Shown: positions 38,055-46,437, counted from the first letter of the stretch. The stretch: 64,000 nucleotides of DNA from Pseudomonas alcaliphila JAB1 (GCF_001941865.1 NZ_CP016162.1:806001-870000); one strand, 5' to 3'. Notes: a model not told the origin generated them from the letters alone. A program made the numbers and translations.

Positions 38055-40376
38055 TCAGCGGGGTTCGGCCGTGCGCCCGGTGAAACGCTGCAGCACACGG
38101 TAAATGGCAGTCAGCGCGCGATCCACCAGGGGCGCCGCGCGTTCGGGTGTCACGATGCGGGCCAGGCCCTTTTCCATCTCGCTGGCCAGCAGGGTCAGCG
38201 GCTTGATCGCCACGCGCTGGCCACTGTGGTCGACGAACATGTAGTTGTGCGTGGTCGGGCTGAACCAGGAAAGCTTGAGCGCGCGGCTCTTGCCGCCCTC
38301 GACGAACTCGAACCAGGTGCCGAACTCGACGCTGGCCAACTCCTTGGCCAGGGCTTGTGCGCGTGCCGAGAGCTTGCTGCGCAAAGGTGCCTGGCGAGCC
38401 AGATCGGCATCCTCACCGAGCATGGCGCCCAGGGGGCTTTCTGGCAGGGTAGGTTTGAGCAGGGCGGCCAACTGCGGCTGCTTGGCCTGGACTGCATGTT
38501 GGCAGGCCACCAGGTCCTGCAGCAGGCGACGGATACCGTCCTCATGGTAGCCGCCGAGCAATTCCAGGCCCTTGCGCAGATCGCTGAGCATCGGCACGCG
38601 CTGTTCCTGCAACTGCAGCACCTCGACCTCGCCCAGCGGCGTGCCGCTCCAGGCCAACTGTTCGGCCACTTCACAGGAGCGCTTCCACTCCGTGCTCTGT
38701 TCGCCATGGCGCAGCAGGACGAACACCAGGACGTCGGCCCAGGTCAGTTCGAGGAAGTTGCGGATGATTGTCGGTAGGTCGCGCTTTCCGACGCATCGCT
38801 GAACCACCTCAAGCGCCTGCTCGCGAGCCCCGAGTAGACGATCACGCCCTTTGGCCGCCTCTACCGCGCGGCGTTCGCGCAGTTCGACCTTGTGGCGCAG
38901 GGTCTCGACATACTCGTTGAACTCCTCGATCAGGCTGTCGAACAGTCCCAGATCACCGCTGAAACCGTGAATCACCCGTTCGACTACCCATTGCATCTTG
39001 GCCAGCAGGCTGCGTTCGTCACCTTCGCTGCCGTAAAGCACGCCAGCCTGGGCCATGGTGTTGAGCAGGCGTCGCGCCGGATGGTGGTGTTGGGTGAACA
39101 GCGCCTTGTCCTGCAGCGCGATTTTCAGATAGGGCGTATGCAGGTGCGAGAGTGCGGTCTTGCAGGCGTCCGGCAGGTTCTCGTCATCGAGGATGAAGTC
39201 GAACAGCATGCCAACCAGGTCGATCACATCGGCTTCCTGATCGGACACCTTGCTGTCGCCCGGCAGGCTGCTGTGCGATTCCAGTTGCTGCTGCAGGTCG
39301 GCCTTGAGGCCTTCAACGGCTTGCGGTTGGTGCAGGCGTTGGGCCAGTTCGTGGGCCGACTGCTGCTGCATGCGATTGAGCGCAGCAAGCAGTTCGCTGG
39401 CGCTGTAGGTACGGCTGGCCTGGCGCGGTGAGAAGCTGACGATGCTCCGTGTGCCGCCCAGCAGCGGAGCGTCCGGGTGGCTCTGGCGGTGCTCGCCGAG
39501 CAGGCTGGACAGGCCGCTGAACAGCGCGCCCGGATCGCTCGGCGGCGGTGCGCTGAGATCCAGATCGAACAGCGCCGGTTCTACGGGCGCTGGCGTCGTA
39601 CCCGGCCTGCCCGCTGCTTGTTGGGGGGACGGGGCTTCTGGCGCAGGCGCATCGGGGCGGCTGACGCTTTGATTGATCTGCGCGCTGTACTTGAGGTTGG
39701 GCAGCACGCCGGCATCGATCAGGCGCTGGTTGAGTGCGCCATAGAGTGAATCGAGGCTCTGCATCACATGGCGATCAAAGAGCATGTAGAGGATGGTCTT
39801 GATCTGTAGCGGGAAGGGGCAGGGCGCCAGCGCATCGCGAAACGCCTGGGCAATGGCCTGTGGGCCGAAGGGGTTGCTGTCCTCGCCGAGCTTCTGGCCG
39901 TTGTTGAGCAGCGCCAGGCGCTGCTCCAGAGCGAATAGCGGCTGGGTGCAGCGTGCCTTGACCCGGCTGACCATATTGGTGACTTGCAGGGTTTCTTCGT
40001 AATCCTCGTTCTGCACCAGGGCCAACTGCTCGGGGTCGACTTCGGCCGGCGTCTGATCCTGCAGCTTGCCGTCGAGGAAGTCGGAAAAATTGTTGGCGAT
40101 GGCCTGGTGGTAGCTGCGCTCGATCTGTGGACGTTGGCGGCGGATCTCACGCATGTTGTCGAAGAACAACGTCTGCACCTTGTTGTTCTCGGCTTTCTCG
40201 GCGCACTCGAACAGGGTGTCATCGACTTGGCCGAATACACCGCTCAGATGCTCCGCCAGTCGATTCATCACCAGTTTGCGGCAGGCTTGTACCAGATCGC
40301 TGAAGCGCGGCTGTATACCGCGGCTGGCGAGGCTAACCACCTTGGGATGAATGGGGGGCTTGTCCTGGTTGCTCAT
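38055..40376 (-). CDS. DUF1631 family protein
   Basis: A 773-residue soluble protein, mostly helical. It has the DUF1631 start (LVQACRKLVMNRLAEHLSGV, FGQVDDTLFECAEKAENN), a low-complexity Pro/Ala-rich linker at about 250-285, and a C-terminal beta-rich module with GTWFEFVEGGKSRALKLSWF and YMFVDHSGQRVAIKPLTLLA. That module resembles the RNA/PilZ-like barrels appended to c-di-GMP proteins, but this is inference. It is the first of two paralogues in the window (the other starts at 55450). A PilZ gene follows nine bases downstream in the same direction. Confidence 0.85.
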   Translation of the reverse strand: MSNQDKPPIHPKVVSLASRGIQPRFSDLVQACRKLVMNRLAEHLSGVFGQVDDTLFECAEKAENNKVQTLFFDNMREIRRQRPQIERSYHQAIANNFSDFLDGKLQDQTPAEVDPEQLALVQNEDYEETLQVTNMVSRVKARCTQPLFALEQRLALLNNGQKLGEDSNPFGPQAIAQAFRDALAPCPFPLQIKTILYMLFDRHVMQSLDSLYGALNQRLIDAGVLPNLKYSAQINQSVSRPDAPAPEAPSPQQAAGRPGTTPAPVEPALFDLDLSAPPPSDPGALFSGLSSLLGEHRQSHPDAPLLGGTRSIVSFSPRQASRTYSASELLAALNRMQQQSAHELAQRLHQPQAVEGLKADLQQQLESHSSLPGDSKVSDQEADVIDLVGMLFDFILDDENLPDACKTALSHLHTPYLKIALQDKALFTQHHHPARRLLNTMAQAGVLYGSEGDERSLLAKMQWVVERVIHGFSGDLGLFDSLIEEFNEYVETLRHKVELRERRAVEAAKGRDRLLGAREQALEVVQRCVGKRDLPTIIRNFLELTWADVLVFVLLRHGEQSTEWKRSCEVAEQLAWSGTPLGEVEVLQLQEQRVPMLSDLRKGLELLGGYHEDGIRRLLQDLVACQHAVQAKQPQLAALLKPTLPESPLGAMLGEDADLARQAPLRSKLSARAQALAKELASVEFGTWFEFVEGGKSRALKLSWFSPTTHNYMFVDHSGQRVAIKPLTLLASEMEKGLARIVTPERAAPLVDRALTAIYRVLQRFTGRTAEPR

Positions 40377-40494
40377 GGACTGTCCTGACTGGCGTCGTCG
40401 GCTGGCGCGTCCTGCGTCGTGCCGCAGTTCGATGAAACATATAGTAGTCCATGGCTTGCCTGCAAAGCATTGTCGTAAAAGCAGTTTGCAGGGG

Positions 40495-40522
40495 TTGACA
40501 GGGAAATTTTGCTACGTAAAAT
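40495..40522 (+). promoter_or_regulatory. Sigma-70 promoter of the tRNA operon
   Basis: TTGACA at 40495-40500 and TAAAAT at 40517-40522 with a 16-base spacer, followed by a GC-rich discriminator (GGCGCGCC) typical of stable RNA genes under stringent control. The tRNA-Asn gene begins about 60 bases downstream. Confidence 0.85.
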
Positions 40523-40582
40523 GGCGCGCCTCTGAAGCGGTAAAGCGAAAGCCGAAGCGCAGCAGAGCTGGAAGACCGAAGT

Positions 40583-40658
40583 TCCGCGATAGCTCAGTCG
40601 GTAGAGCAAATGACTGTTAATCATTGGGTCCCTGGTTCGAGTCCAGGTCGCGGAGCCA
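40583..40658 (+). tRNA. tRNA-Asn (GTT)
   Basis: 76 bases with encoded CCA. The acceptor stem TCCGCGA pairs with TCGCGGA, the D-arm contains AGCTCAGTCGGTAGAGC, the anticodon loop reads CTGTTAA (anticodon GTT) and the T-arm contains GGTTCGAGTCC. First gene of a three-tRNA operon. Confidence 0.97.
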
Positions 40659-40667
40659 ACTTCCTAT

Positions 40668-40744
40668 CGGGGTATAGCGCAGTCCGGTAGCGCGCTTGCT
40701 TTGGGAGCAAGATGTCGGGAGTTCGAATCCCCCTACCCCGACCA
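40668..40744 (+). tRNA. tRNA-Pro (TGG)
   Basis: 77 bases with encoded CCA. CGGGGTA pairs with TACCCCG, the D-arm contains AGCGCAGTCCGGTAGCGC, the anticodon loop is TTTGGGA (anticodon TGG) and the T-loop is TTCGAAT. Nine bases separate it from tRNA-Asn. Confidence 0.97.
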
Positions 40745-40749
40745 TTTTT

Positions 40750-40825
40750 GGGTCGTTAGCTCAGTTGGTAGAGCAGTTGGCTTTTAACCAATTGGTCGTA
40801 GGTTCGAATCCTACACGACCCACCA
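40750..40825 (+). tRNA. tRNA-Lys (TTT)
   Basis: 76 bases with encoded CCA. GGGTCGT pairs with ACGACCC, the anticodon loop is CTTTTAA (anticodon TTT) and the T-arm contains GGTTCGAATCC. In P. aeruginosa the 3' end of the tRNA-Lys gene of this same cluster is the attachment site of pKLC102/PAPI-1-type elements. Here it is followed directly by a terminator, with no integrase gene or second copy of the 3' end nearby. Confidence 0.97.
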
Positions 40826-40829
40826 CTAC

Positions 40830-40864
40830 AACGAAAAAGCCCGCCTAGTGCGGGCTTTTTCGTT
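40830..40864 (+). terminator. Terminator of the tRNA operon
   Basis: A perfect 15-bp stem, AACGAAAAAGCCCGC with GCGGGCTTTTTCGTT, and a 5-base loop, four bases after the CCA end of tRNA-Lys. Confidence 0.95.
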
Positions 40865-41006
40865 TCTGCGCCTCACGCGGGTCTTGGCCGTCTCGCATTG
40901 TCCCGGCCACGCTGGCCGGTTCGCACAGGTGTGTCATGCGCACCACGGACGATCGGCTGTCTTGCAAAGGGGAATTCCAGCATTTTCCCTACGGGCGCTT
41001 CAGCTC

Positions 41007-41243
41007 GTAGGGTGGGCCGGGCGGCGATCCGCTTTAGCCCACCAGCGTTGGTCGGCGTGGGCTGAAGCGGATCGCCGCCCGGCCCACCCTACAAGACTTG
41101 TAGCCTGTCACTGCTTCGATGCAGCTTCAGACGTGGCTTGGTGCTGCGCTCGATGCGATCGCTGAGCATCAGCTCGTAGGGTGGGCTTTAGCCCACCAGC
41201 GGTCGACGTGGGCTGAAGCGGATCGCCGCCTGGCCCACCCTAC
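41007..41243. repeat. Two copies of a GTAGGGTGGGC palindromic repeat beside ndh
   Basis: Copy one (41007-41092) is a long palindrome: GTAGGGTGGGCCGGGCGGCG, GATCCGCTTTAGCCCACCAGC, then the inverted partner ending GCCCACCCTAC. Copy two (41176-41243) is similar but has lost part of its left arm. A half copy lies at 12259-12300. Between the two copies is a duplicated piece of the ndh 3' end. No gene is seen between the tRNA terminator and the ndh stop. Confidence 0.88.
41109..41173 (-). repeat. Duplicated 3' end of ndh (relic)
   Basis: These 65 bases match 41258-41322, the last 19 codons and flank of ndh, at 59 positions; all six differences are transitions. On the minus strand the relic reads LMLSDRIERSTKPRLKLH without its own gene upstream. 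It lies directly before repeat copy two, as if a unit consisting of gene end plus palindrome had been duplicated in tandem. Confidence 0.85.
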
Positions 41244-41264
41244 AGTCTGTAGCCTGCCACTGCT

Positions 41265-42566
41265 TCAATGCAGTTTCAGGCGCGGCTCGGTGCTGCGCCC
41301 GATGCGATCGCTGAGCATCAGCAGCAGGGTGCGTGGTACGCCATACAGGGCCATCTGGTGCATGCGGTACAGCGACACGTAGAACACCCGTGCCAGCCAG
41401 CCTTCGAGCATGACGCTGCCGGTCAGGTTGCCCATCAGGTTACCGACTGCGGAGAAGCTCGACAGCGAGATCAGTGAGCCGTAATCGCGATAGCGGTATT
41501 CCGGCAGCGGCTGGGCGCTGATCTTCAAACGTAGCGACTTGGCCAGCAGTGAAGCCTGCTGATGCGCTGCCTGGGCGCGTGGTGGCACGTTGCGGCCCTC
41601 AGTGCCTGGCTGCGGACAGGCTGCGCAGTCGCCGAAGGCGAAGACGTCGTCATCGAGCGTCGTTTGCAGGGTCGGACGAACCTGCAGCTGGTTGATGCGG
41701 TTGCTCTCCAGACCATCGAGGTCCTTGAGAAAACCGGGGGCGCGAATACCGGCAGCCCAGACCTTCAGGCTGGCCGGGATGAAGTCGCCGTCGGCGGTTT
41801 TCAGACCGTCGGCAGTCACTTCGCTGACGGCGGCGCCGGTCAGCACGGTGACGCCGAGCTTTTCCAGGGTCTGATGCACCGGGCGGGCGATGCGCTCGGG
41901 CAGGGCCGGCAATACGCGGGGGCCCGCCTCGATCAGGGTGATGCACATGTCTTCGGGGCGAATGCGATTGAGGCCATAGGCAGCCAGCTGCTTGGCGGCG
42001 TGGTGCAGTTCTGCTGCCAGCTCGACCCCGGTGGCGCCGGCGCCGACGATGGCGATATCGATCTTCGAACCGTCTTCGCTCTCGCTGGCATGCGCGCGCA
42101 GGTAGTGGCTGAGCATGCGGCGATGGAAGCGCTCGGCCTGCGCGCGGGTGTCGAGGAAAATGCAGTGCTCAGCGGCACCAGGCGTGCCGAAGTCATTGGT
42201 GGTGCTGCCAACGGCAATGACCAGGCTGTCGTAAGTGATCCGACGCTCAGGCATCAGCACCTGGCCGTCGTCATCCAGAGTCGGTGCCAGGGTGATGCTC
42301 TTGCCGGCACGGTCGAGGTCGGACATGCGCCCGAGCTGGAACTCGAAATGATTCCACTTGGCCTGGGCCACGTAGTTCAGTTCGTCTTCCGAGGAGTTCA
42401 GCGAGCCGGCGGCCACTTCGTGCAGCAGGGGCTTCCAGATATGGGTGAGGTTGGCGTCGACCAGAATGATTCGGGCGGCGCCACTCTTGCCCAGTTTTCT
42501 ACCCAGACGGGTGGCCAGCTCCAAACCGCCGGCGCCTCCGCCGACAATCACGATGCGATGGGACAT
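41265..42566 (-). CDS. ndh: Type II NADH dehydrogenase
   Basis: A 433-residue peripheral membrane flavoprotein that passes electrons from NADH to quinone without proton pumping. The FAD-binding motif is IVIVGGGAGGLELATRLG near the N-terminus, and the NAD-binding motif is AIVGAGATGVELAAELH (about 170-186). FAFGDCAACPQPG holds the second FAD contact. The C-terminal region (VMLEGWLARVFYVSLYRMHQ) is amphipathic and should attach to the membrane. From memory it corresponds to PA4538. A duplicated relic of its 3' end lies just downstream at 41109-41173. Confidence 0.94.
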   Translation of the reverse strand: MSHRIVIVGGGAGGLELATRLGRKLGKSGAARIILVDANLTHIWKPLLHEVAAGSLNSSEDELNYVAQAKWNHFEFQLGRMSDLDRAGKSITLAPTLDDDGQVLMPERRITYDSLVIAVGSTTNDFGTPGAAEHCIFLDTRAQAERFHRRMLSHYLRAHASESEDGSKIDIAIVGAGATGVELAAELHHAAKQLAAYGLNRIRPEDMCITLIEAGPRVLPALPERIARPVHQTLEKLGVTVLTGAAVSEVTADGLKTADGDFIPASLKVWAAGIRAPGFLKDLDGLESNRINQLQVRPTLQTTLDDDVFAFGDCAACPQPGTEGRNVPPRAQAAHQQASLLAKSLRLKISAQPLPEYRYRDYGSLISLSSFSAVGNLMGNLTGSVMLEGWLARVFYVSLYRMHQMALYGVPRTLLLMLSDRIGRSTEPRLKLH

Positions 42567-42629
42567 GGATATTGCTCACAAGGCTTTGAAAAATGCGGTG
42601 TGAGTTCGAGAGGGCGAGCGCAAGGCAGC

Positions 42630-42803
42630 TCATAGCACCAGTCGACTCAGAAGGCGGCTCAGCAGACCCAGGCCAATGGTCACGACCATGACCACCGCCA
42701 GCAGACGCCAGACGCGAAACGGCTGACGTTCAACCTGATGCTGCGGTGCGCTCAGGTAGTGGTCGACTTTCTGCTGGTCTTCGGGGCTCAGGCGACTGGT
42801 CAT
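42630..42803 (-). CDS. DUF3094 small membrane protein
   Basis: A 57-residue protein: MTSRLSPEDQQKVDHYLSAP, then a basic stretch and one membrane helix (about residues 33-48, including LLAVVMVVTIGLGLL). This matches DUF3094, a short family found upstream of ndh in Pseudomonas. It is encoded 63 bases upstream of ndh on the same strand, so the two are probably co-transcribed; a role connected with NADH dehydrogenase or the membrane is speculative. Confidence 0.8.
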   Translation of the reverse strand: MTSRLSPEDQQKVDHYLSAPQHQVERQPFRVWRLLAVVMVVTIGLGLLSRLLSRLVL

Positions 42804-42833
42804 GGGTGGGCCTCTGCTTGAATGCCGCTATTT

Positions 42834-43072
42834 TAGCAGGCTGTTGAAAAACTATCTGCGTTGCCACTGCTGCGTTAAAAACAGGCTCGTGCGCGAGTCC
42901 GATCAAAATGCTCATTTACAGCTTGTAAAGTCGAGCGCGACTCCGACCGTTTTTCGCCTGTTTTTGCGGGGCCGCCATCGGTATTGCATTGGCTGCCTCG
43001 GCTCGAGCTTCCTGCTTCGCTCTACCTCCTGCATCCATGCAGTCGTCGCCTACGTTTTTCAACGGCCTGCTA
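42834..43072 (+). repeat. Long palindromic repeat, copy 6 (extended type)
   Basis: Terminal arms TAGCAGGCTGTTGAAAAACT and, on the other strand, TAGCAGGCCGTTGAAAAACG. The inner stem is AAAAACAGGC/GCCTGTTTTT and the hairpin TTTAC/GTAAA (ATTTACAGCTTGTAAA). It has the same extra arm of about 60 bases as copy 1 (GAGCTTCCTGCTTCGCTCTA region). It fills the gap between DUF3094 and the MOSC gene, and its end encodes the last codons and stop of the MOSC protein. Confidence 0.9.
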
Positions 43073-43613
43073 GGCGTGCCCGCCAGCCTTGGCGAGCGTC
43101 GTTGTCCTGCGGGTCAGATAATGGGGCAAGGATTTCAACGCTTACGGCATCCTCCAGGCGAATGACGCCGCCCTCGATCACGCGAGCGGTAATACCGCCA
43201 TGGCCACGCATGGCCTGGAAGGTGCCGCGACCAAGGCGTTCCTCCAGGCGGGCACAGGGTTGGCACCAGCCGGTGGTTTCCAGCAGCGCCTGGCCAATGC
43301 GAAAACGCCGGCCCTTGAGACTGAACAGATTGATGCCGGCGACCGCGATATTACGGCGCAGCTCGCTGGGCGGCATGGGCGCGTCGCGGCCGAGCAGGGC
43401 AGCGACGACGGCCAGGTGTTCCCACTGGATCAGCGTGACCTGCCGCGCATTGCGCGGTCCGGGCCGGCTGTGATCGCCGGTCAGGCCGGCTTCACGCCGC
43501 GCTTCCACAGCGTCGACTTCGAGCATCGCCTCACGCGCCCTGGGGCGCACGCCTATCCAGCGCACCTGGCCGACCTGCGGTACATCGGCCAGCAACTCCT
43601 GCAAGGGGCTCAC
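43059..43613 (-). CDS. MOSC-domain protein
   Basis: The 184-residue product starts with GTG at 43613, overlapping the upstream DUF1780 stop by four bases (GTGA). It matches the MOSC (molybdenum cofactor sulfurase C-terminal) domain: MPPSELRRNIAVAGINLFSL and the conserved cysteine in TTGWCQPCARLEERLG, then GHGGITARVIEGGVI. MOSC proteins handle sulfur or molybdenum cofactor chemistry. The final residues LAGR and the TGA stop are encoded by the terminal arm of palindromic repeat copy 6, so the natural C-terminus may have been altered. Confidence 0.86.
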   Translation of the reverse strand: MSPLQELLADVPQVGQVRWIGVRPRAREAMLEVDAVEARREAGLTGDHSRPGPRNARQVTLIQWEHLAVVAALLGRDAPMPPSELRRNIAVAGINLFSLKGRRFRIGQALLETTGWCQPCARLEERLGRGTFQAMRGHGGITARVIEGGVIRLEDAVSVEILAPLSDPQDNDARQGWRARLAGR

Positions 43614-44239
43614 AGGCCGATACCGATGTCGAACAGCAGGCTGCGCCCGAGGTTCTGCCGCAGAAAAACCGGCGCGTCCGGGTGAGCGAACAGCACACGG
43701 GCGAAGCGCGGACCGACCAGCGACAGCGAGCGCCAGCCCTGGCGCAGGTATTCGGTGGGTGGCGGGAAATGACTGTTGCAATCGAGCGAGGCGCGCTTGA
43801 GGCTGACGAAGGCGACCAGGTCGAGTTCGCCGAGGTCGATGCCGCGCTCGCGGTAGTTATGCGCCTTCTTGCGCAAGGTCGGCGCCAGCCTCGCCTGCAT
43901 CTCGCTGGCTGGAATGCGCTTGGGGCGTGCTTCGCGGCGTACCAGCTGGCTCAGGGAAAAGGCGCTGCGTCGCCGCTCCAGCTCGGCGCGCCACTCGTCA
44001 TTCAGGCGCCGGCCTTCGTCGAGCACGAAGAACACTTCGAAATTGGCATCGCGAAACAGCACATCCGGCGGCTCCTGGCCACTGGGCGTGAAGTCGTCGC
44101 TGTGGTGACGCACGTTCAGCGCTTGCAGCAGGCGCTGACAAACCCAACGCTCGCGCTCCCATTTCTTGGCGTTGGAGAGGAAGGCATTGGCTTGTTCGGC
44201 CTGGTGCGTCAGCAGGCGCAGATAGTCGGAATCGTCCAT
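43610..44239 (-). CDS. DUF1780 family protein
   Basis: A 209-residue soluble protein starting MDDSDYLRLLTHQAEQANAF, with WERERWVCQRLLQALNV and PPDVLFRDANFEVFFVLDEG. The latter block, with a D...ExF pattern, resembles nuclease-fold cores, and the family is sometimes annotated as a putative endonuclease; this is not shown. It is conserved across Pseudomonas and translationally coupled to the MOSC gene by a GTGA overlap. Confidence 0.83.
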   Translation of the reverse strand: MDDSDYLRLLTHQAEQANAFLSNAKKWERERWVCQRLLQALNVRHHSDDFTPSGQEPPDVLFRDANFEVFFVLDEGRRLNDEWRAELERRRSAFSLSQLVRREARPKRIPASEMQARLAPTLRKKAHNYRERGIDLGELDLVAFVSLKRASLDCNSHFPPPTEYLRQGWRSLSLVGPRFARVLFAHPDAPVFLRQNLGRSLLFDIGIGL

Positions 44240-44447
44240 GTCCGAAGCTTAGCTGTAGCGCAGGCTGGCTTGCCAGTGCCGGCAACTCCGGTCGTTCCAG
44301 TGAGCGTGGAAATCCAGCTGGGCTTTGTTGGCTGTTGTCGATCAATGGCAGGGCTGTCGCCATTGCAGTTGCTCTGCCGGCAAAATCAAATCCGAGTGCC
44401 GGTGTAGACTCCCTGGCACGGCGATGAATGAAGATAAGGGTGTGCGC

Positions 44448-45137
44448 ATGATCGCTTCCAATCTACTGGCTTTCTCCACCTTGTTGGGCGGCTGGCTGGT
44501 CTATGGGCTGGCGCTGCTCTGGGCGATAACACGGGCGCCGTGGGTCGAACTGTTCAGTGACCTGCGCCGCCAGCATCTGCTGTTCGGCACCATGCTCGCG
44601 CTGTTTCTGCTATGGCTGGTGCGCCGCGATTTCGACTCCGGGCTTTCCTATCACTTCATCGGCATGACCGCCGTAACCCTGCTGCTCGACTGGCCACTCG
44701 CCGTGCTGGCTGGTCTGGCGGCGCAGCTTGGCCTGCTGGCTATCGGCCGCATGGATATGGCCTCGCTTGGCATCAACGGCGTGCTGCTGGTGCTGATTCC
44801 GGTGCTGGTCACCGAAGCGTGCGCAATACGTGTCGAGCGCGCGCAGCCGCGTAACCTGTTCGTCTACATCTTCTTCTGCGGTTTCTTCCCGGCGGCGCTG
44901 GCTACGCTGATGACGTTGCTCGGAGGACTCGCCCTGTTATGGATGGACGGGCTGTTCCCCATGCCACCCTGGCTGGACGACTTTGCCGGCTACCTGTGGC
45001 TGGTGGCGTTCCCCGAAGCCTTTATCAACGGCACCATCGTCACTGCGCTCGTGGTGTTCTACCCGGACTGGCTGGAAACCTTCAACCGCAGCCGCTACCT
45101 GCAGGCACCCTGGAAGGAGGGTGATCACGGCGAATGA
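44448..45137 (+). CDS. CbiM-like energy-coupling-factor permease
   Basis: From ATG 44448 the protein has 229 residues and about seven hydrophobic segments. It contains SYHFIGMTAVTLLLDWPLAV, LGINGVLLVLIPVLVTEA and FPEAFINGTIVTALVVFYPD, features of the CbiM/NikM substrate-binding membrane component (Co2+/Ni2+ uptake family). The N-terminal metal-binding His of true CbiM proteins is not obvious, so the substrate is uncertain. An upstream ATG at 44424 is possible; the inner one has AAGG about nine bases upstream. No ATPase partner gene is adjacent. Confidence 0.75.
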   Translation: MIASNLLAFSTLLGGWLVYGLALLWAITRAPWVELFSDLRRQHLLFGTMLALFLLWLVRRDFDSGLSYHFIGMTAVTLLLDWPLAVLAGLAAQLGLLAIGRMDMASLGINGVLLVLIPVLVTEACAIRVERAQPRNLFVYIFFCGFFPAALATLMTLLGGLALLWMDGLFPMPPWLDDFAGYLWLVAFPEAFINGTIVTALVVFYPDWLETFNRSRYLQAPWKEGDHGE

Positions 45138-45175
45138 ATGGCGCTGTATTGGCCGATTGAATGGCGCTGCCGGGA

Positions 45176-45189
45176 TTGATCCTGATCAA
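45176..45189. promoter_or_regulatory. ANR/FNR box upstream of a small gene
   Basis: TTGATCCTGATCAA is a perfect TTGAT-N4-ATCAA site. It is centred 62 bases upstream of the start at 45245, and CATGCT lies about 31 bases downstream of the centre as a possible -10 element. Confidence 0.8.
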
Positions 45190-45244
45190 GGATCAGAATG
45201 GACTTGCCGCCATGCTGTGAAAACCGCTTCCGAGGGACTTGAAC

Positions 45245-45460
45245 ATGAGTATTCACAGCTGGGCCAGAAGCGCCCTGCACGATGATTTGCGCGACGGCGA
45301 AGCCCAGGGTTTCGAGCGCCTGATGGTATTGCGTGCGCTGCTGGCGGAAATCGTGCAGCAGAACAAGGCGCTGCGCGACGCTCAGGAACTGGCCAGCGAA
45401 CTGCAGTTTCTCGCCGACAACCTCGACGACGACCGCGATTACGCCTTCATGCGCCCCTGA
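45245..45460 (+). CDS. Small helical protein (71 residues), probably ANR-regulated
   Basis: The frame MSIHSWARSALHDDLRDGEA continues with LMVLRALLAEIVQQNKALRD and ends DDDRDYAFMRP. It is acidic, without a signal peptide or membrane segment, and predicted all-alpha. I do not recognise the family. GAGGG lies nine bases upstream of the ATG and a perfect ANR box is centred 62 bases upstream, which argues for a real gene induced at low oxygen. It follows the CbiM-like permease gene by 107 bases. Confidence 0.75.
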   Translation: MSIHSWARSALHDDLRDGEAQGFERLMVLRALLAEIVQQNKALRDAQELASELQFLADNLDDDRDYAFMRP

Positions 45461-45554
45461 GCCGTAGGGTGCGCCATGCGCACCGCCTGCGTGCACGATG
45501 CTGATGGTCTTCCGTAGGCGCTACCGCAGGACTGGCTTCAGCCGCGATTGCTCG

Positions 45555-45749
45555 TCAATGCGGCCTTGTCGGCAGCTCTCCGCTGAATATCTCGTCTTCC
45601 AGGTCGTTGCCGGGAATCGCATGCTCTTCGGCTGCCCAGGCGCCCAGATCGATCAGCTTGCAGCGCTCGCAGCAGAAGGGGCGGTAGGTGTTCTCGGCTT
45701 TCCACTCGACGGGCGCGCTACAGGTTGGGCATTGAACGGTAATGGTCAT
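45555..45749 (-). CDS. yacG: DNA gyrase inhibitor YacG (zinc-binding)
   Basis: The 64-residue protein has the four-cysteine zinc site CPTC...CERC ([16 protein letters not shown] and [20 protein letters not shown]). YacG binds the GyrB C-terminal domain and blocks DNA binding. It overlaps the end of coaE by four bases (ATGA), with GGAGG before its ATG, so it is translated with coaE. Confidence 0.93.
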   Translation of the reverse strand: MTITVQCPTCSAPVEWKAENTYRPFCCERCKLIDLGAWAAEEHAIPGNDLEDEIFSGELPTRPH

Positions 45750-46354
45750 GGCTGGCCTCCACGCAGGGTCAGATAGAAGTTGTGCAGACGCTCGACCTCC
45801 ACGTCCAGCCAGGCCATATCACGATCATTGATCAGCACGTCGTGAGCATGGCGCAGGCGCTCTTCGCGGCTGGCCTGGGCCTGCATGATGGCGCGAACCT
45901 GTTCTTCCGAACTCTGGTCGCGCGCGATGGTGCGTTGCACCTGCAACTCGGCAGGCGTGTCGACGACCAATATGCGTTGGGTCATCTGCCGCTGGCCGGA
46001 CTCGACCAGCAGTGGCGACACCAGAATGGCATAGGGCGATTCTGCGCGCGCCAGCACCTGAACGATCTCCTGACCGATCAGCGGGTGCAGCAGGCTTTCC
46101 AGCCAGCGGCGTTGCTCGGGGGCGGCAAATATCAGTTTGCGCAGTGCGGCGCGGTCCAGCTCGCCATTGGCTTGCAGTACGCCCTCGCCGAAATGCTCGA
46201 CGATCCTGGTCAGCGCCGGACGACCCGGTTCGACCACCCAGCGCGCCGCATGATCGGCGTCCACCACGTGCACGCCGCGCTCGATAAAGCCTTGCGCCAC
46301 CGCGCTTTTGCCGCTGCCAATGCCGCCAGTCAGGCCGAGTATCCAGGGTTTCAT
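45746..46354 (-). CDS. coaE: Dephospho-CoA kinase
   Basis: A 202-residue cytoplasmic P-loop kinase that performs the last step of coenzyme A synthesis. The nucleotide-binding motif is [14 protein letters not shown] near the N-terminus, and the DxD-like [12 protein letters not shown] and LLVESGQ segments are family hallmarks. It lies downstream of pilD and upstream of yacG, the standard gammaproteobacterial order. A repeat separates it from pilD by 176 bases, so it may have its own promoter. Confidence 0.95.
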   Translation of the reverse strand: MKPWILGLTGGIGSGKSAVAQGFIERGVHVVDADHAARWVVEPGRPALTRIVEHFGEGVLQANGELDRAALRKLIFAAPEQRRWLESLLHPLIGQEIVQVLARAESPYAILVSPLLVESGQRQMTQRILVVDTPAELQVQRTIARDQSSEEQVRAIMQAQASREERLRHAHDVLINDRDMAWLDVEVERLHNFYLTLRGGQP

Positions 46355-46437
46355 AACGCCAATGCGGCCTCGTTACTGCTCAAGGCCGCGATTGTAGGGG
46401 GGAATTGGATGCGATGCGAACCGCGTGTGCCGCGATC

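Noticed and set aside
40583..40825. Integrated genomic island at the tRNA cluster
   Set aside because: No integrase and no duplicated tRNA 3' end; the sequence downstream leads straight into ndh.
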